Assembly: GCA_051658525.1 (NCBI GenBank)
Contig: JBOFMT010000095.1
Coordinates: 1-16,714 of the forward strand
DNA length: 16,714 nt
Direction of reading: 5' to 3'
From: JBOFMT01 sp051658525
Lineage (GTDB): Bacteria > Bacillota_I > Bacilli_A > Erysipelotrichales > Erysipelotrichaceae
In this document: positions 6,100 to 15,279 of the stretch, one piece after another
Layout of the letters: the number at the start of each line of letters is the position of its first letter
Position numbering within the stretch: position 1 is the stretch's first letter
Made by a program: the position numbers and the translations under genes
Notes under the pieces: model-generated
What the model was told of the DNA's origin: nothing
The model's database searches: none
The model's input: only the letters and a program-made list of their open reading frames with translations

Positions 6100-6534
6100 A
6101 TGAACCAAGAGGAACTGTTTGAGTCTTTGCTTCGTAGTGTACGTGAATTCAATCGTAGTATGCGTCCAGCTAAACACATGGAGTTTGAACTAAAACCACC
6201 AGAGTTGTTTATGTTGCACCACATCTCGCAAAACACGCATGTAAGGCCTTCGGATTTAGCCAAATGCTTGGGGTTTGCTCCAAGTACGATGACCCCGCTC
6301 ATTGATGGATTGGTCCACAAGAATTACATCATTCGTGAAGTAAGTCAAAAAGATCGACGTGCTTATGATTTGCGCTTAAGTCCAAAAGGAGAAGAGTTAG
6401 CAAAGCGGGGTCGAGAAGCGATGTTTGGTGGATTACGAAATGTAATTGACCAAATGGAAGCAAGTGAGTTACTAGAATTGATTCGCTTACTAAGCAAAGC
6501 GACAGATATTTTGGAGTCGATAGAAAGGGAATAA
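6100..6534 (+). CDS. MarR-family transcriptional regulator
   Basis: The 144-residue protein has the MarR winged-helix layout: LKPPELFMLHHI at residues 31-42, the helix-turn-helix SDLAKCLGFAPSTMTPLIDGLV at 51-72 with its recognition helix around APSTMTPLID, and a wing with DRR at 85-87 and LSPKGEEL. Helices at both ends would form the dimer interface. MarR proteins usually repress their own operon and let go when a small ligand binds. The perfect palindrome just upstream and the exporter genes three bases downstream suggest it controls export of a compound it senses. GGAAGGGA at 6085-6092 gives the start at 6100; an upstream in-frame ATG at 6022 lies inside the promoter and is rejected. Confidence 0.9.
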   Translation: MNQEELFESLLRSVREFNRSMRPAKHMEFELKPPELFMLHHISQNTHVRPSDLAKCLGFAPSTMTPLIDGLVHKNYIIREVSQKDRRAYDLRLSPKGEELAKRGREAMFGGLRNVIDQMEASELLELIRLLSKATDILESIERE

Positions 6535-6537
6535 CCT

Positions 6538-8754
6538 ATGTGGAAATTAAGAAAGTTTTTTAAACCCTATACGGCTGTATTGATTGGAATTGTGGTGTTG
6601 TTGTTTACCCAAGCAATGGCAGATTTAACACTTCCTGAATATATGGCACGTATTGTAAACAATGGAATTCAATCGGGTGGGATTGAGGAAGCTACTTTAG
6701 AAATCCTTTCCGAAGAACAGTATGAAGGATTGTTGTTGTTTATGGAAGATGCCGATGCGAAAGCATTTGCTAATGCGTACACATTACTCCAACCAAGTGA
6801 TGAAACGTATGCGAAGCAAACGAAAAAGTTTGTTGGATTAGAAGCACAACCGTTATATGTTTTGGGGAGTGTAAGTGAAGAACAACGTGAGGAACTCGCG
6901 CAGATTACTGCCAAAGCGATGATGATGGATATGGTCGTTACCACGCCGGGTTCCCAGGTTGCAGCACAAATTCTTGCTAATGTTCCTGCAGGAACAACGA
7001 TCCAACAAGCATTGGCAATGATGCCAGAAGCGCAATTGGAGAGCCTTGTTGCTAGCCTCTCGGCAGAGATTGAAAAACAAGAAGCTAGTATTTTAGAAAG
7101 TGCTGGAATGATGGCAGTTTCTAATTATTATGAAAATCTTGGCGTAGCGATGGATACTTACCAAATGAACTACATCTATACGGTTGGAGCACAAATGCTT
7201 GCCTTAACGCTACTTGGTGCGATTGCTACCGTACTTGTTGGTTTATTGGCATCTCGTGTAGCTGCTGGATTTGGTCGTGATGCTCGTAAAGCGGTATTTG
7301 GTCACGTGACAAACTTCTCAAATCAAGAATTTGATCAATTCTCAACTGCAAGTTTGATTACGCGTTCAACCAATGATATCACGCAAATTCAAACAGTTAT
7401 GGTTATGATGTTACGCTTTGTAATCTATGCACCAATCATGGGTGTAGGTGGTATCTTGAAAGTTATGGGAACCCAATCTGCACTTTCTTGGATTATTATC
7501 GTTGGATTGGTTAGTATGATTGTTTTAATTGGCTTCCTCTTTGTAGTAGCGTTGCCTAAATTCCAAATCGTTCAAACCTTATTGGATAAACTCAACCTAG
7601 TAACAAGAGAATCGCTTACTGGGATGCTTGTGATTCGTGCATTTGCCAATGAGGAAAGCGAGTCGAAGAAATTTGATGCTGCCAACCAGGCGGTAACCAA
7701 AGTAAATCTCTTTGTCAATCGCGCAATGGCAATCATGATGCCAATGATGATGTTTATCATGAATGTCTTAACGATTATGATTGTTTGGTTTGGAGCGCAA
7801 CGTATCGATTTGGGTACGATGCAAGTTGGGGATATGATGGCCTTTATGCAATATACAATGCAAGTCATTATGAGTTTCTTCTCCTTATCGATGGTATTTA
7901 TCATGTTGCCACGTGCAACAGTTTCCGCAAATCGTATTGCGGAAGTATTGGATACACCATTAAGTGTATTAGAACCGCAACAAGCAGTACAACTCAAAGA
8001 TGCGAAAGGTTTGATTGAATTTAAAAATGTTCGTTTTGCTTATCCACATGCGCAAGAAGATATCCTACACGATATTAGCTTTACGGCAAAACCTGGGCAA
8101 ACTACGGCATTCATTGGTTCAACCGGTAGTGGGAAATCAACGATTATCAATCTAGTACCTCGTTTCTACGATGTTAGCGGTGGTGAAATCTTACTGGATG
8201 GAGTTAATATCAAAGATTTATCAACATCCCTGTTACGTGATCAAATTGGTTATGTACCGCAAAAAGGATTGTTGTTCTCAGGAACGATAGCAAGTAACTT
8301 GCGTTTCGCGAATGAAAATCTAGATGATGCTAGCTTACTCGATGTTGCAAGCATTGCGCAGGCAAGTGATTTTATTTCGCAAAAAGATTTGGGATTAGCA
8401 GAACCAATTGCCCAAGGGGGAACGAATGTTTCCGGTGGACAAAAACAACGTTTAAGTATTGCTAGAGCTTTAGCAAAACGTCCAAATGTCTTAATCTTTG
8501 ATGATAGTTTCTCTGCGCTTGACTTTAAAACCGATAAGAAATTACGTCAAGCACTCAGTGAAAATGTAAAAGATGCAACCATTCTACTTGTTGGTCAACG
8601 TGTGGCTAGCATTATGAATGCAGATCAAATTATTGTACTAGATGAAGGTTCGATTGTCGGTGTAGGAACACATGATAGCTTAATGCAAACGTGTGATGTC
8701 TACCAAGAAATTGCAGCTTCACAATTAAGTAAGGAGGAACTCGCACATGCCTAA
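6538..8754 (+). CDS. Heterodimeric ABC exporter half-transporter, degenerate-site subunit with extracellular insertion
   Basis: The 738-residue half-transporter has an N-terminal six-helix membrane domain and a C-terminal ATPase. Walker A is GSTGSGKST (527-535), Q-loop Gln575, signature VSGGQ (631-635), Walker B VLIFDD (651-656). Asp656 replaces the catalytic glutamate and Gln687 replaces the switch histidine, so its own site should not hydrolyse ATP well; this is the known pattern of the first subunit of heterodimeric exporters such as LmrCD or TM287/288. Residues about 42-210 form an acidic helical insertion between TM1 and TM2, predicted outside the cell, which makes it about 150 residues longer than usual. 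It starts three bases after the MarR stop with AAAGGGA as ribosome binding site and overlaps the partner gene by eight bases (ATGCCTAA). Confidence 0.92.
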   Translation: MWKLRKFFKPYTAVLIGIVVLLFTQAMADLTLPEYMARIVNNGIQSGGIEEATLEILSEEQYEGLLLFMEDADAKAFANAYTLLQPSDETYAKQTKKFVGLEAQPLYVLGSVSEEQREELAQITAKAMMMDMVVTTPGSQVAAQILANVPAGTTIQQALAMMPEAQLESLVASLSAEIEKQEASILESAGMMAVSNYYENLGVAMDTYQMNYIYTVGAQMLALTLLGAIATVLVGLLASRVAAGFGRDARKAVFGHVTNFSNQEFDQFSTASLITRSTNDITQIQTVMVMMLRFVIYAPIMGVGGILKVMGTQSALSWIIIVGLVSMIVLIGFLFVVALPKFQIVQTLLDKLNLVTRESLTGMLVIRAFANEESESKKFDAANQAVTKVNLFVNRAMAIMMPMMMFIMNVLTIMIVWFGAQRIDLGTMQVGDMMAFMQYTMQVIMSFFSLSMVFIMLPRATVSANRIAEVLDTPLSVLEPQQAVQLKDAKGLIEFKNVRFAYPHAQEDILHDISFTAKPGQTTAFIGSTGSGKSTIINLVPRFYDVSGGEILLDGVNIKDLSTSLLRDQIGYVPQKGLLFSGTIASNLRFANENLDDASLLDVASIAQASDFISQKDLGLAEPIAQGGTNVSGGQKQRLSIARALAKRPNVLIFDDSFSALDFKTDKKLRQALSENVKDATILLVGQRVASIMNADQIIVLDEGSIVGVGTHDSLMQTCDVYQEIAASQLSKEELAHA

Positions 8755-10594
8755 TCAAAAAGAGCAACGTCCCGTTATGCCTCGTGGTCCAATGGGACCA
8801 GGTCGCATGGGGATGGGTGGAGAAAAAGCGAAGAACTTCAATGAAACAATGGTTACCCTAGCACGCTATATGAAGCCTTTCTATGCGATGTTTGGAGTAG
8901 CAATCATCTTAGCGATTGGATCAACTGTTTTCTCCATTGTAGGACCTAAAATCTTAGGGAATGCAACAACCTTAATTTTTGAAGGGTTATCCAATAAAAT
9001 CGCAGGTACTGGTGGGATTGATTTTGATGCCATCTTGAATATCATTTTATTGTTATTGGGACTCTATAGTGCTTCTGTCCTCTTTAGTTTTGCCCAAGGG
9101 TTTATGATGAGTGGGGTAGCACAAAAGACTTCTTATAAATTACGTAATGAAATTAGTGATAAAATCAATCGTCTTCCTCTCGGTTATTATGATAAAACAT
9201 CGACTGGTGATGTATTGTCACGTGTGACCAACGATGTGGATACGATTGCCAATACCTTGAATCAATCCTTAGCAAGTATCATTACTTCCATGGCAACCAT
9301 TGTTGGGGTCTTAATCATGATGTTTTCCATTTCATGGCAAATGACCTTGGTAGCACTTGTTGTGTTACCGGTGAGTGGGATGTTGATTGGTGTTGTGGTT
9401 AAGTCTTCACAGAAGTACTTTAGACGCCAACAAACTTCACTTGGTGCAGTGAATGGTCATGTAGAAGAAATGTATTCCGGCCATAATATTATCAAAGTAT
9501 TTAACCAAGAAGCAAAATCACAAGCAGCTTTTGATGCGTATAACGATGACTTGTATCGCTCTGCTTGGAAGAGTCAATTTTTCTCTAGTATCATGATGCC
9601 ACTGATGAACCTAGTTACTAACTTTGGTTATGTTGTCATTGTTGTATTAGGAGGATTCTTAACGATTCAAGGAAAAATAAGCGTTGGGGATATCCAAGCT
9701 TTTATCCAATATGTTCGTAGCTTTAACCAACCAATTGCACAGTTTGCGCAAATTGCCAATGTACTGCAATCCACTGCTGCTGCAGCGGAACGTGTGTTTG
9801 AATTTTTGGATGCAACGGAAGAGCTGGAAGATGCAGCAAATGCTTGTGTATTAGAAGGTGTCAAAGGAGAAGTAACCTTTGAAAACGTTCGTTTTGGATA
9901 TGATCCAAAACAAATTATCATTCCAAACTTCTCAGCTCAGTTTGCACCAGGATCAAAAATAGCGATTGTTGGTCCTACGGGAGCTGGAAAAACAACACTT
10001 GTAAAACTATTGATGCGTTTCTACGATATTCAAGGTGGAGATATCAAAATTGATGGTACAAGTATTTATGATGTCAAACGTCATTCCTTACGTGATACGT
10101 TTGGAATGGTATTACAGGATACTTGGTTATTCAACGGTAGTATCAAGGAAAATATCCGTTATGGTAACTTAGCAGCGAGTGAAGAAGAAATCTTTGAAGC
10201 TGCAAAAGCTGCCCGTGTAGACCACTTCGTTCGTACGTTAGAAGATGGCTATGAAACTATCTTAAATGAGGAAGCAAGTAATGTTTCTCAAGGTCAAAAA
10301 CAGTTATTAACGATTGCTCGTGCGTTTATTTCCGATCCAAAAATCTTGATTTTGGATGAAGCAACATCTTCGGTTGATACGCGTACGGAAGTGTTGATTC
10401 AAGAAGCGATGGAAGCTTTGATGGCAACCAGAACCAGCTTTATTATTGCCCATCGTTTATCTACGATTCGTAATGCAGATACAATTCTTGTTTTGGATAA
10501 AGGAGATATTGTAGAGCAGGGAAATCATGATACGCTGATGGCCAAAGATGGCTTTTATGCGAAACTATACGCTTCACAATTTGATGGAGAATAG
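8747..10594 (+). CDS. Heterodimeric ABC exporter half-transporter, catalytic-site subunit
   Basis: This 615-residue partner has a cytosolic N-terminal tail rich in Pro, Gly and Met (residues 8-25), six membrane segments from about residue 42 to 335, and an ATPase domain: Walker A GPTGAGKTT (409-417), Gln457, signature VSQGQ (513-517, altered from SGGQ), Walker B ILILDE (533-538) with the catalytic Glu538, and His569. Together with the upstream subunit it gives one canonical and one degenerate ATP site. The family exports drugs, peptides or lipids, and MarR control suggests a toxic small molecule; the substrate is unknown. AAGGAGG at 8731-8737 supports the start, which overlaps the upstream gene by eight bases. 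Confidence 0.92.
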   Translation: MPNQKEQRPVMPRGPMGPGRMGMGGEKAKNFNETMVTLARYMKPFYAMFGVAIILAIGSTVFSIVGPKILGNATTLIFEGLSNKIAGTGGIDFDAILNIILLLLGLYSASVLFSFAQGFMMSGVAQKTSYKLRNEISDKINRLPLGYYDKTSTGDVLSRVTNDVDTIANTLNQSLASIITSMATIVGVLIMMFSISWQMTLVALVVLPVSGMLIGVVVKSSQKYFRRQQTSLGAVNGHVEEMYSGHNIIKVFNQEAKSQAAFDAYNDDLYRSAWKSQFFSSIMMPLMNLVTNFGYVVIVVLGGFLTIQGKISVGDIQAFIQYVRSFNQPIAQFAQIANVLQSTAAAAERVFEFLDATEELEDAANACVLEGVKGEVTFENVRFGYDPKQIIIPNFSAQFAPGSKIAIVGPTGAGKTTLVKLLMRFYDIQGGDIKIDGTSIYDVKRHSLRDTFGMVLQDTWLFNGSIKENIRYGNLAASEEEIFEAAKAARVDHFVRTLEDGYETILNEEASNVSQGQKQLLTIARAFISDPKILILDEATSSVDTRTEVLIQEAMEALMATRTSFIIAHRLSTIRNADTILVLDKGDIVEQGNHDTLMAKDGFYAKLYASQFDGE

Positions 10595-10596
10595 AG

Positions 10597-10627
10597 AAAA
10601 CACAGTTCGAAAGAACTGTGTTTTTTT
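10597..10627 (+). terminator. Intrinsic terminator of the first MarR-ABC operon
   Basis: CACAGTTC (10601-10608) and GAACTGTG (10613-10620) form a perfect stem with a GAAA tetraloop, followed by seven T. It separates the two paralogous operons. Confidence 0.92.
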
Positions 10628-10654
10628 ATCCTTTTCAATTTCGAATCGTCATTT

Positions 10655-10682
10655 TTGATTCTTTTTTTTTAACGTGTATAAT
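10655..10682 (+). promoter_or_regulatory. Promoter of the second MarR-ABC operon
   Basis: TTGATT (10655-10660) and TATAAT (10677-10682) are 16 bases apart. Transcription would start near 10689, directly before a palindrome. Confidence 0.65.
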
Positions 10683-10696
10683 GAGCTTTCAAAAAG

Positions 10697-10711
10697 GTTC
10701 AATTGTTGAAC
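10697..10711. promoter_or_regulatory. Palindromic operator, probably for the second MarR regulator
   Basis: GTTCAA and TTGAAC form a perfect inverted repeat with a TTG spacer. It is placed just downstream of the -10, as in the first operon, but its sequence is different. Confidence 0.6.
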
Positions 10712-10729
10712 TATTTAAGGAGTAAAGAA

Positions 10730-11182
10730 ATGGAAACAGACCAAACACTGTTGGCTTTGTTGCAAGCAATTCATAGTTTTTTTCGAGAACTTAAGGTTTT
10801 TCAACATGGTGAGCATCGGTTAAAACCAGTGGAACTCTTTGTGTTACAAGAAATCCAAGAAATTGGGTATGGAAGGGGCATGGAACTTGCGAAAAAAATG
10901 CAAATTGCACCCTCGACGATGTCGATGCTTATCGATGAATTGGTAACGCAAGGCCTGTTAGCTCGCAAACAAGTACCGCGTGATCGTAGGGTTATTATGT
11001 TAGAAATTACCAAACAGGGAAGCGACCGTTTGCAAGCGGAAGCAAACCAATTCTTAAGTGAATTATCATCGTTGCGCACCTATCTAAGTAATGATGAAAT
11101 TACCTTGCTAACAAACTTGTTAAGTCGAGCATTGCAAGCTCTAGAAGAGAAAAAAGAGGAGAAGTCGTATGTGGAAACTTAG
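10730..11182 (+). CDS. MarR-family transcriptional regulator (second copy)
   Basis: The 150-residue protein shares the frame of the first MarR: LKPVELFVLQEI at 31-42, helix-turn-helix MELAKKMQIAPSTMSMLIDELV at 51-72 and a DRR wing at 85-87, but most other positions differ, including much of the ligand and dimer helices. It is therefore a paralogue that has moved away faster than the transporters it precedes. AAGGAG at 10717-10722, seven bases before the ATG, sets the start; an in-frame earlier start at 10703 would lie within the operator. Its Lys/Glu-rich C-terminus overlaps the next gene by 14 bases, so translation is coupled. It probably represses its own operon through the palindrome at 10697. 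Confidence 0.9.
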   Translation: METDQTLLALLQAIHSFFRELKVFQHGEHRLKPVELFVLQEIQEIGYGRGMELAKKMQIAPSTMSMLIDELVTQGLLARKQVPRDRRVIMLEITKQGSDRLQAEANQFLSELSSLRTYLSNDEITLLTNLLSRALQALEEKKEEKSYVET

Positions 11183-13403
11183 ACGTTATTTTATGCCATA
11201 TTGGTACATTTTGGTTGCGATTGTGGTCTTATTGTTTGGACAAGCTATGGCAGATTTGGCATTACCGGAATACATGGCTAAGATTGTTAACAATGGGATT
11301 CAAACGAGTGGGATTGAAGGGGCGCAAATGGAAATTGTCTCCAAAACGACCTTTGAAGAAATGCAAGTTTTGTTGCTGCCAGAAGAACAAACCAAGTTAC
11401 AATCAGCCTATACCCTTGTAGAAGCGAATGCAAGTGAACAAAGTTCTTTACAAAAGACATTCAAAGGGTTAGTCTCACAAGATGTCTATGTGTTGAATAG
11501 TTTAGATCAAGCTACACTAGATGAAGTCGAACCATTGATTGCAAAAGCATTGATTGTTCGTAGTTTATTTAGCGGGAATGAAAATCAAGTATTTCCTACC
11601 AATGAAAATATCCAAGCATTCTTGGATGCTTTACCAAGTGGTGTGAGTGTGTTTGATGCGCTGCTTGCTTTACCAGACGCTCAACGTACTACCATTATTA
11701 CGCAGATCAATACGCAGCTCGATGTGGTGCAATCGACCAATCTGATCCAAGGCGCAAGTTTACTCATTTCAGAAGAATACAATGCCTTGGGTATTGATGT
11801 GGAAAACTATCAACTCATGTATATGATGCGAATTGGAACTACGATGATTGCGATTACGCTATTTGGAGCCATTGCCACGATTTTAGTTGGCTTGTTATCT
11901 GCTCGTACGGCTGCAGCCTTTGGTCGTGATTTACGTGACGCTATTTTTGTTCATGTGACAGATTTTTCCAATCAAGAATTTGATCAATTTTCAACTGCTA
12001 GTTTAATTACCCGGACAACCAATGACATTACCCAAATTCAGATGGTGCTTGTAATGTTATTACGTTTTGTCTTCTATGCTCCTATTATGGGGATAGGGGG
12101 AATCATTAAAGTAACTCAAACCGATACCAATATGATTTGGATTGTCGCTTTGGGATTAGCATTGCTTGGAATTTTGATTGGCTTTTTATTTATGGTTGCC
12201 TTACCAAAGTTTAAGAAAGTGCAATTATTACTCGATCGCTTGAACTTAGTTTCTCGTGAATCTTTAACGGGGATGCTTGTCATTCGTGCCTTTGTAAATG
12301 AAGCGACGGAAGAAAAGAAATTTGATGAAGCGAACCGCGATGTAACGCGTGTAAATTTATTCGTCAATCGTTCGATGGCCATCATGATGCCTTCGATGAT
12401 GTTTATTATGAATGGTGTTACCTTATTAATTATTTGGTTTGGTGCCAAACAGATCGATTTGGGAACAATGCAAGTTGGTGATATGATGGCGTTTATGCAA
12501 TATGCGATGCAAATCATCATGAGCTTCTTATTTATTTCCATCGTCTTTATCACACTTCCACGTGCCAGTGTTTCTGCATTGCGAATTGCGGAAGTACTCA
12601 ATACCAAACTAAGTGTATTAGAACCAAAGAAACCGACTGCAACACAAGACAATCGTGGTGTTGTTGAGTTTAAAAATGTATGTTTTGCCTATCCTGGTGC
12701 CGAAGAATGCGTGATTCGAAATATTAGTTTTACGGCAAAACCAGGCCAAACCACAGCCTTTATTGGCTCTACCGGTAGTGGGAAATCAACACTAATTAAT
12801 TTGGTGCCTCGTTTCTATGATGTTACGAATGGAGAAATTCTAGTGGATGGTGAAGATATTCGTAATATCGCATCGAGTGATTTACGCGCTCGTATTGGTT
12901 ATGTACCGCAAAAAGGTTTATTGTTCTCTGGAACGATTGCAAGCAATTTACGGTTTGGAAATGAATCTTTAGATAGTGCTGCATTGGATGAAATTGCAAT
13001 GATAGCACAAGCAAAAGACTTTATTGAAGCCAAACCAGAACGCTATGATGAACCAATTGCTCAAGGGGGAAGTAATGTTTCTGGTGGGCAAAAACAACGG
13101 TTAAGCATCGCAAGAGCGTTGGCAAGAAAACCAAAAATATTAATCTTCGATGATAGCTTCTCTGCCCTTGACTTTAAAACCGATCAACGGTTACGTCATG
13201 CTTTACAAGAAAAAGTACACGATGCAACGATTTTGCTTGTTGCACAACGTGTTGCAAGTATTATGCAGGCAGATCAAATCATCGTGTTGGATCAAGGTGA
13301 AATTGTTGGTGTTGGAACGCATGAAACGCTCTTACAAACTTGTCCAATTTACCAAGAAATTGCTGCTTCTCAATTAAGTAAGGAGGAACTAGCACATGCC
13401 TAA
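11169..13403 (+). CDS. ABC exporter half-transporter, degenerate-site subunit with extracellular insertion (second copy)
   Basis: The 744-residue protein aligns along its whole length with the 738-residue subunit of the first operon. Walker A is GSTGSGKST (533-541), Gln581, signature VSGGQ (637-641), Walker B ILIFDD (657-662) with Asp662 in place of the catalytic Glu, and Gln693 in place of the switch His. The membrane and ATPase domains are very similar between copies, while residues about 50-215, the predicted extracellular insertion between TM1 and TM2, keep the same length but differ at most positions. AGAGGAGAAG before the ATG is the ribosome binding site. It overlaps the regulator gene upstream by 14 bases and the partner gene downstream by eight. 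Confidence 0.92.
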   Translation: MWKLRRYFMPYWYILVAIVVLLFGQAMADLALPEYMAKIVNNGIQTSGIEGAQMEIVSKTTFEEMQVLLLPEEQTKLQSAYTLVEANASEQSSLQKTFKGLVSQDVYVLNSLDQATLDEVEPLIAKALIVRSLFSGNENQVFPTNENIQAFLDALPSGVSVFDALLALPDAQRTTIITQINTQLDVVQSTNLIQGASLLISEEYNALGIDVENYQLMYMMRIGTTMIAITLFGAIATILVGLLSARTAAAFGRDLRDAIFVHVTDFSNQEFDQFSTASLITRTTNDITQIQMVLVMLLRFVFYAPIMGIGGIIKVTQTDTNMIWIVALGLALLGILIGFLFMVALPKFKKVQLLLDRLNLVSRESLTGMLVIRAFVNEATEEKKFDEANRDVTRVNLFVNRSMAIMMPSMMFIMNGVTLLIIWFGAKQIDLGTMQVGDMMAFMQYAMQIIMSFLFISIVFITLPRASVSALRIAEVLNTKLSVLEPKKPTATQDNRGVVEFKNVCFAYPGAEECVIRNISFTAKPGQTTAFIGSTGSGKSTLINLVPRFYDVTNGEILVDGEDIRNIASSDLRARIGYVPQKGLLFSGTIASNLRFGNESLDSAALDEIAMIAQAKDFIEAKPERYDEPIAQGGSNVSGGQKQRLSIARALARKPKILIFDDSFSALDFKTDQRLRHALQEKVHDATILLVAQRVASIMQADQIIVLDQGEIVGVGTHETLLQTCPIYQEIAASQLSKEELAHA

Positions 13404-15243
13404 CGATACAAAAGATACCAAAACGATGAGACCTATGGGGCCGGGTGCGCCTATGGGACCTGGATCTGGTGAAAAAGCGAAAAATTTCAAAGGCAGTATG
13501 CAACAATTACTGCAATATATGCGTCCATACTATGCAACCTTTATCATCGCCATTATCTTTGCGATTGGTTCTACCGTGTTTACTATCGTAGGGCCAAAGG
13601 TATTAGGGAATGCTACCACAGCCATTTTTGAAGGCTTGTTAGCGAAATTTGCTGGCACGGGAGGTATTGACTTTGGTTACATCGGTACGATCGTCATTAC
13701 CTTGTTAGTGCTTTATATTGTTGCTGCCTTCTTTACGTATACCCAAGGGTGGTTGATGGCAGGAATTGCCCAAAAAGTAAGTTTTAGAATGCGAAAAGAT
13801 TTATCGGAAAAGATCAACCGACTTCCATTAAAATATTTTGATGGAACATCAACAGGGGATGTGCTTTCTAGAATTACCAACGATGTCGATACGATTTCGA
13901 CAACATTAAATCAATCGTTAACTTCTGTTATTAGTAACGTAGCGTTATTGATCGGTGTGCTTGTGATGATGTTTTCAATTTCTTGGCAAATGACACTAGT
14001 AGCCATCGTTATGTTACCAGTATCGGCTATTTTGGTTGTTGGTGTCGTGAAGTTTTCTCAAAAATATTTCAAACAACAACAAGAATCACTTGGTGAACTC
14101 AATGGTCACGTAGAAGAAATGTATACTGGTCATAACATCATTAAAGTATTCAATCAAGAAGATCGTAGTATCAATACCTTCCGAGATCAAAATAAAACAT
14201 TGTATCAAAGTGCTTGGAAGAGTCAATTCTTCTCCAGTATTATGATGCCACTTATGAACTTAGTTACCAACTTTGGCTATGTAGTTATTGTTATACTTGG
14301 TGGTTTTCTAACAATTCAAGGAACCATCAGCGTAGGGGATATCCAAGCGTTTATTCAATACGTTAGAAGTTTCACGCAACCCATTGTGCAAACTGCGCAA
14401 ATTGCCAATGTAATGCAATCTACAGCTGCAGCTGCTGAGCGTGTATTTGAATTTCTAAATGCTGCAGAAGAGCTCCCTGATAAAGCAGATGCCTTTGCTT
14501 TTGATGAAGTAAATGGAAAAGTGTGCTTTGAACATGTACGCTTTGGTTATGAAGATGATGATATTATCATCCCAGATTTTTCTGCTTGTTTTGAACCAGG
14601 TTCTAAGATTGCGATTGTGGGTCCTACTGGTGCTGGAAAAACAACTTTAGTAAAACTGTTAATGCGTTTCTACGATATTCAAGGTGGAGATATCCTTGTC
14701 GATGGACATTCTATTTATGATGTGAAACGACATAACCTTCGCGATGTGTTTGGTATGGTACTACAAGAAACTTGGTTATTCAATGGTAGTATTTTAGATA
14801 ACATCCGTTATGGTAATGTCGATGCAAGCGATGAAGAAGTATTTGCAGCAGCGAAAGCAGCCAGAGTAGATCACTTTGTTAAGACCTTAGCTGATGGATA
14901 CGATAGTATCTTAAATGAAGAAGCGAGCAATGTTTCCTCAGGGCAAAAACAATTGTTGACGATAGCACGTGCGTTCTTAAGCAATCCAAAAATCTTAATT
15001 TTGGATGAAGCAACTTCTTCTGTCGACACGAGAACCGAAGTCTTGATTCAAGAGGCGATGGATGAACTTATGAAGGGTAGAACGAGTTTTGTAATTGCTC
15101 ATCGTTTATCCACCATTCGTGATGCAGATACCATCTTAGTTTTAAATAACGGTGATATTGTGGAACAGGGTAATCACGATACCTTACTTGCTCAAGATGG
15201 ATTCTATGCGAAGTTATACTATGCGCAATTTGATGAAGAATAA
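13396..15243 (+). CDS. ABC exporter half-transporter, catalytic-site subunit (second copy)
   Basis: The protein has exactly the same length (615) as its counterpart in the first operon and the same motif positions: Walker A GPTGAGKTT (409-417), Gln457, signature VSSGQ (513-517), Walker B ILILDE (533-538) with Glu538, and His569. The N-terminal tail again carries PMGPG repeats (residues 13-24) followed by GEKAKNF. The stretch from about 275 to 350, covering the last membrane helices, is nearly identical between copies. It should pair with the subunit encoded just upstream, although cross-pairing with the first-operon subunit is conceivable. AAGGAGG at 13380-13386 is placed as in the first copy. 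The substrate is unknown. Confidence 0.92.
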   Translation: MPNDTKDTKTMRPMGPGAPMGPGSGEKAKNFKGSMQQLLQYMRPYYATFIIAIIFAIGSTVFTIVGPKVLGNATTAIFEGLLAKFAGTGGIDFGYIGTIVITLLVLYIVAAFFTYTQGWLMAGIAQKVSFRMRKDLSEKINRLPLKYFDGTSTGDVLSRITNDVDTISTTLNQSLTSVISNVALLIGVLVMMFSISWQMTLVAIVMLPVSAILVVGVVKFSQKYFKQQQESLGELNGHVEEMYTGHNIIKVFNQEDRSINTFRDQNKTLYQSAWKSQFFSSIMMPLMNLVTNFGYVVIVILGGFLTIQGTISVGDIQAFIQYVRSFTQPIVQTAQIANVMQSTAAAAERVFEFLNAAEELPDKADAFAFDEVNGKVCFEHVRFGYEDDDIIIPDFSACFEPGSKIAIVGPTGAGKTTLVKLLMRFYDIQGGDILVDGHSIYDVKRHNLRDVFGMVLQETWLFNGSILDNIRYGNVDASDEEVFAAAKAARVDHFVKTLADGYDSILNEEASNVSSGQKQLLTIARAFLSNPKILILDEATSSVDTRTEVLIQEAMDELMKGRTSFVIAHRLSTIRDADTILVLNNGDIVEQGNHDTLLAQDGFYAKLYYAQFDEE

Positions 15244-15279
15244 CATAAAGTTGTGATTGATCAATAGAAACAACTATTG

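Noticed and set aside
7572..7997. Long minus-strand open frame of 141 codons opposite the first ABC subunit, and a 178-codon one at 12116-12652
   Set aside because: They occur at matching places in the paralogous genes and follow from the codon pattern of hydrophobic membrane segments on the other strand. No start signals are seen.
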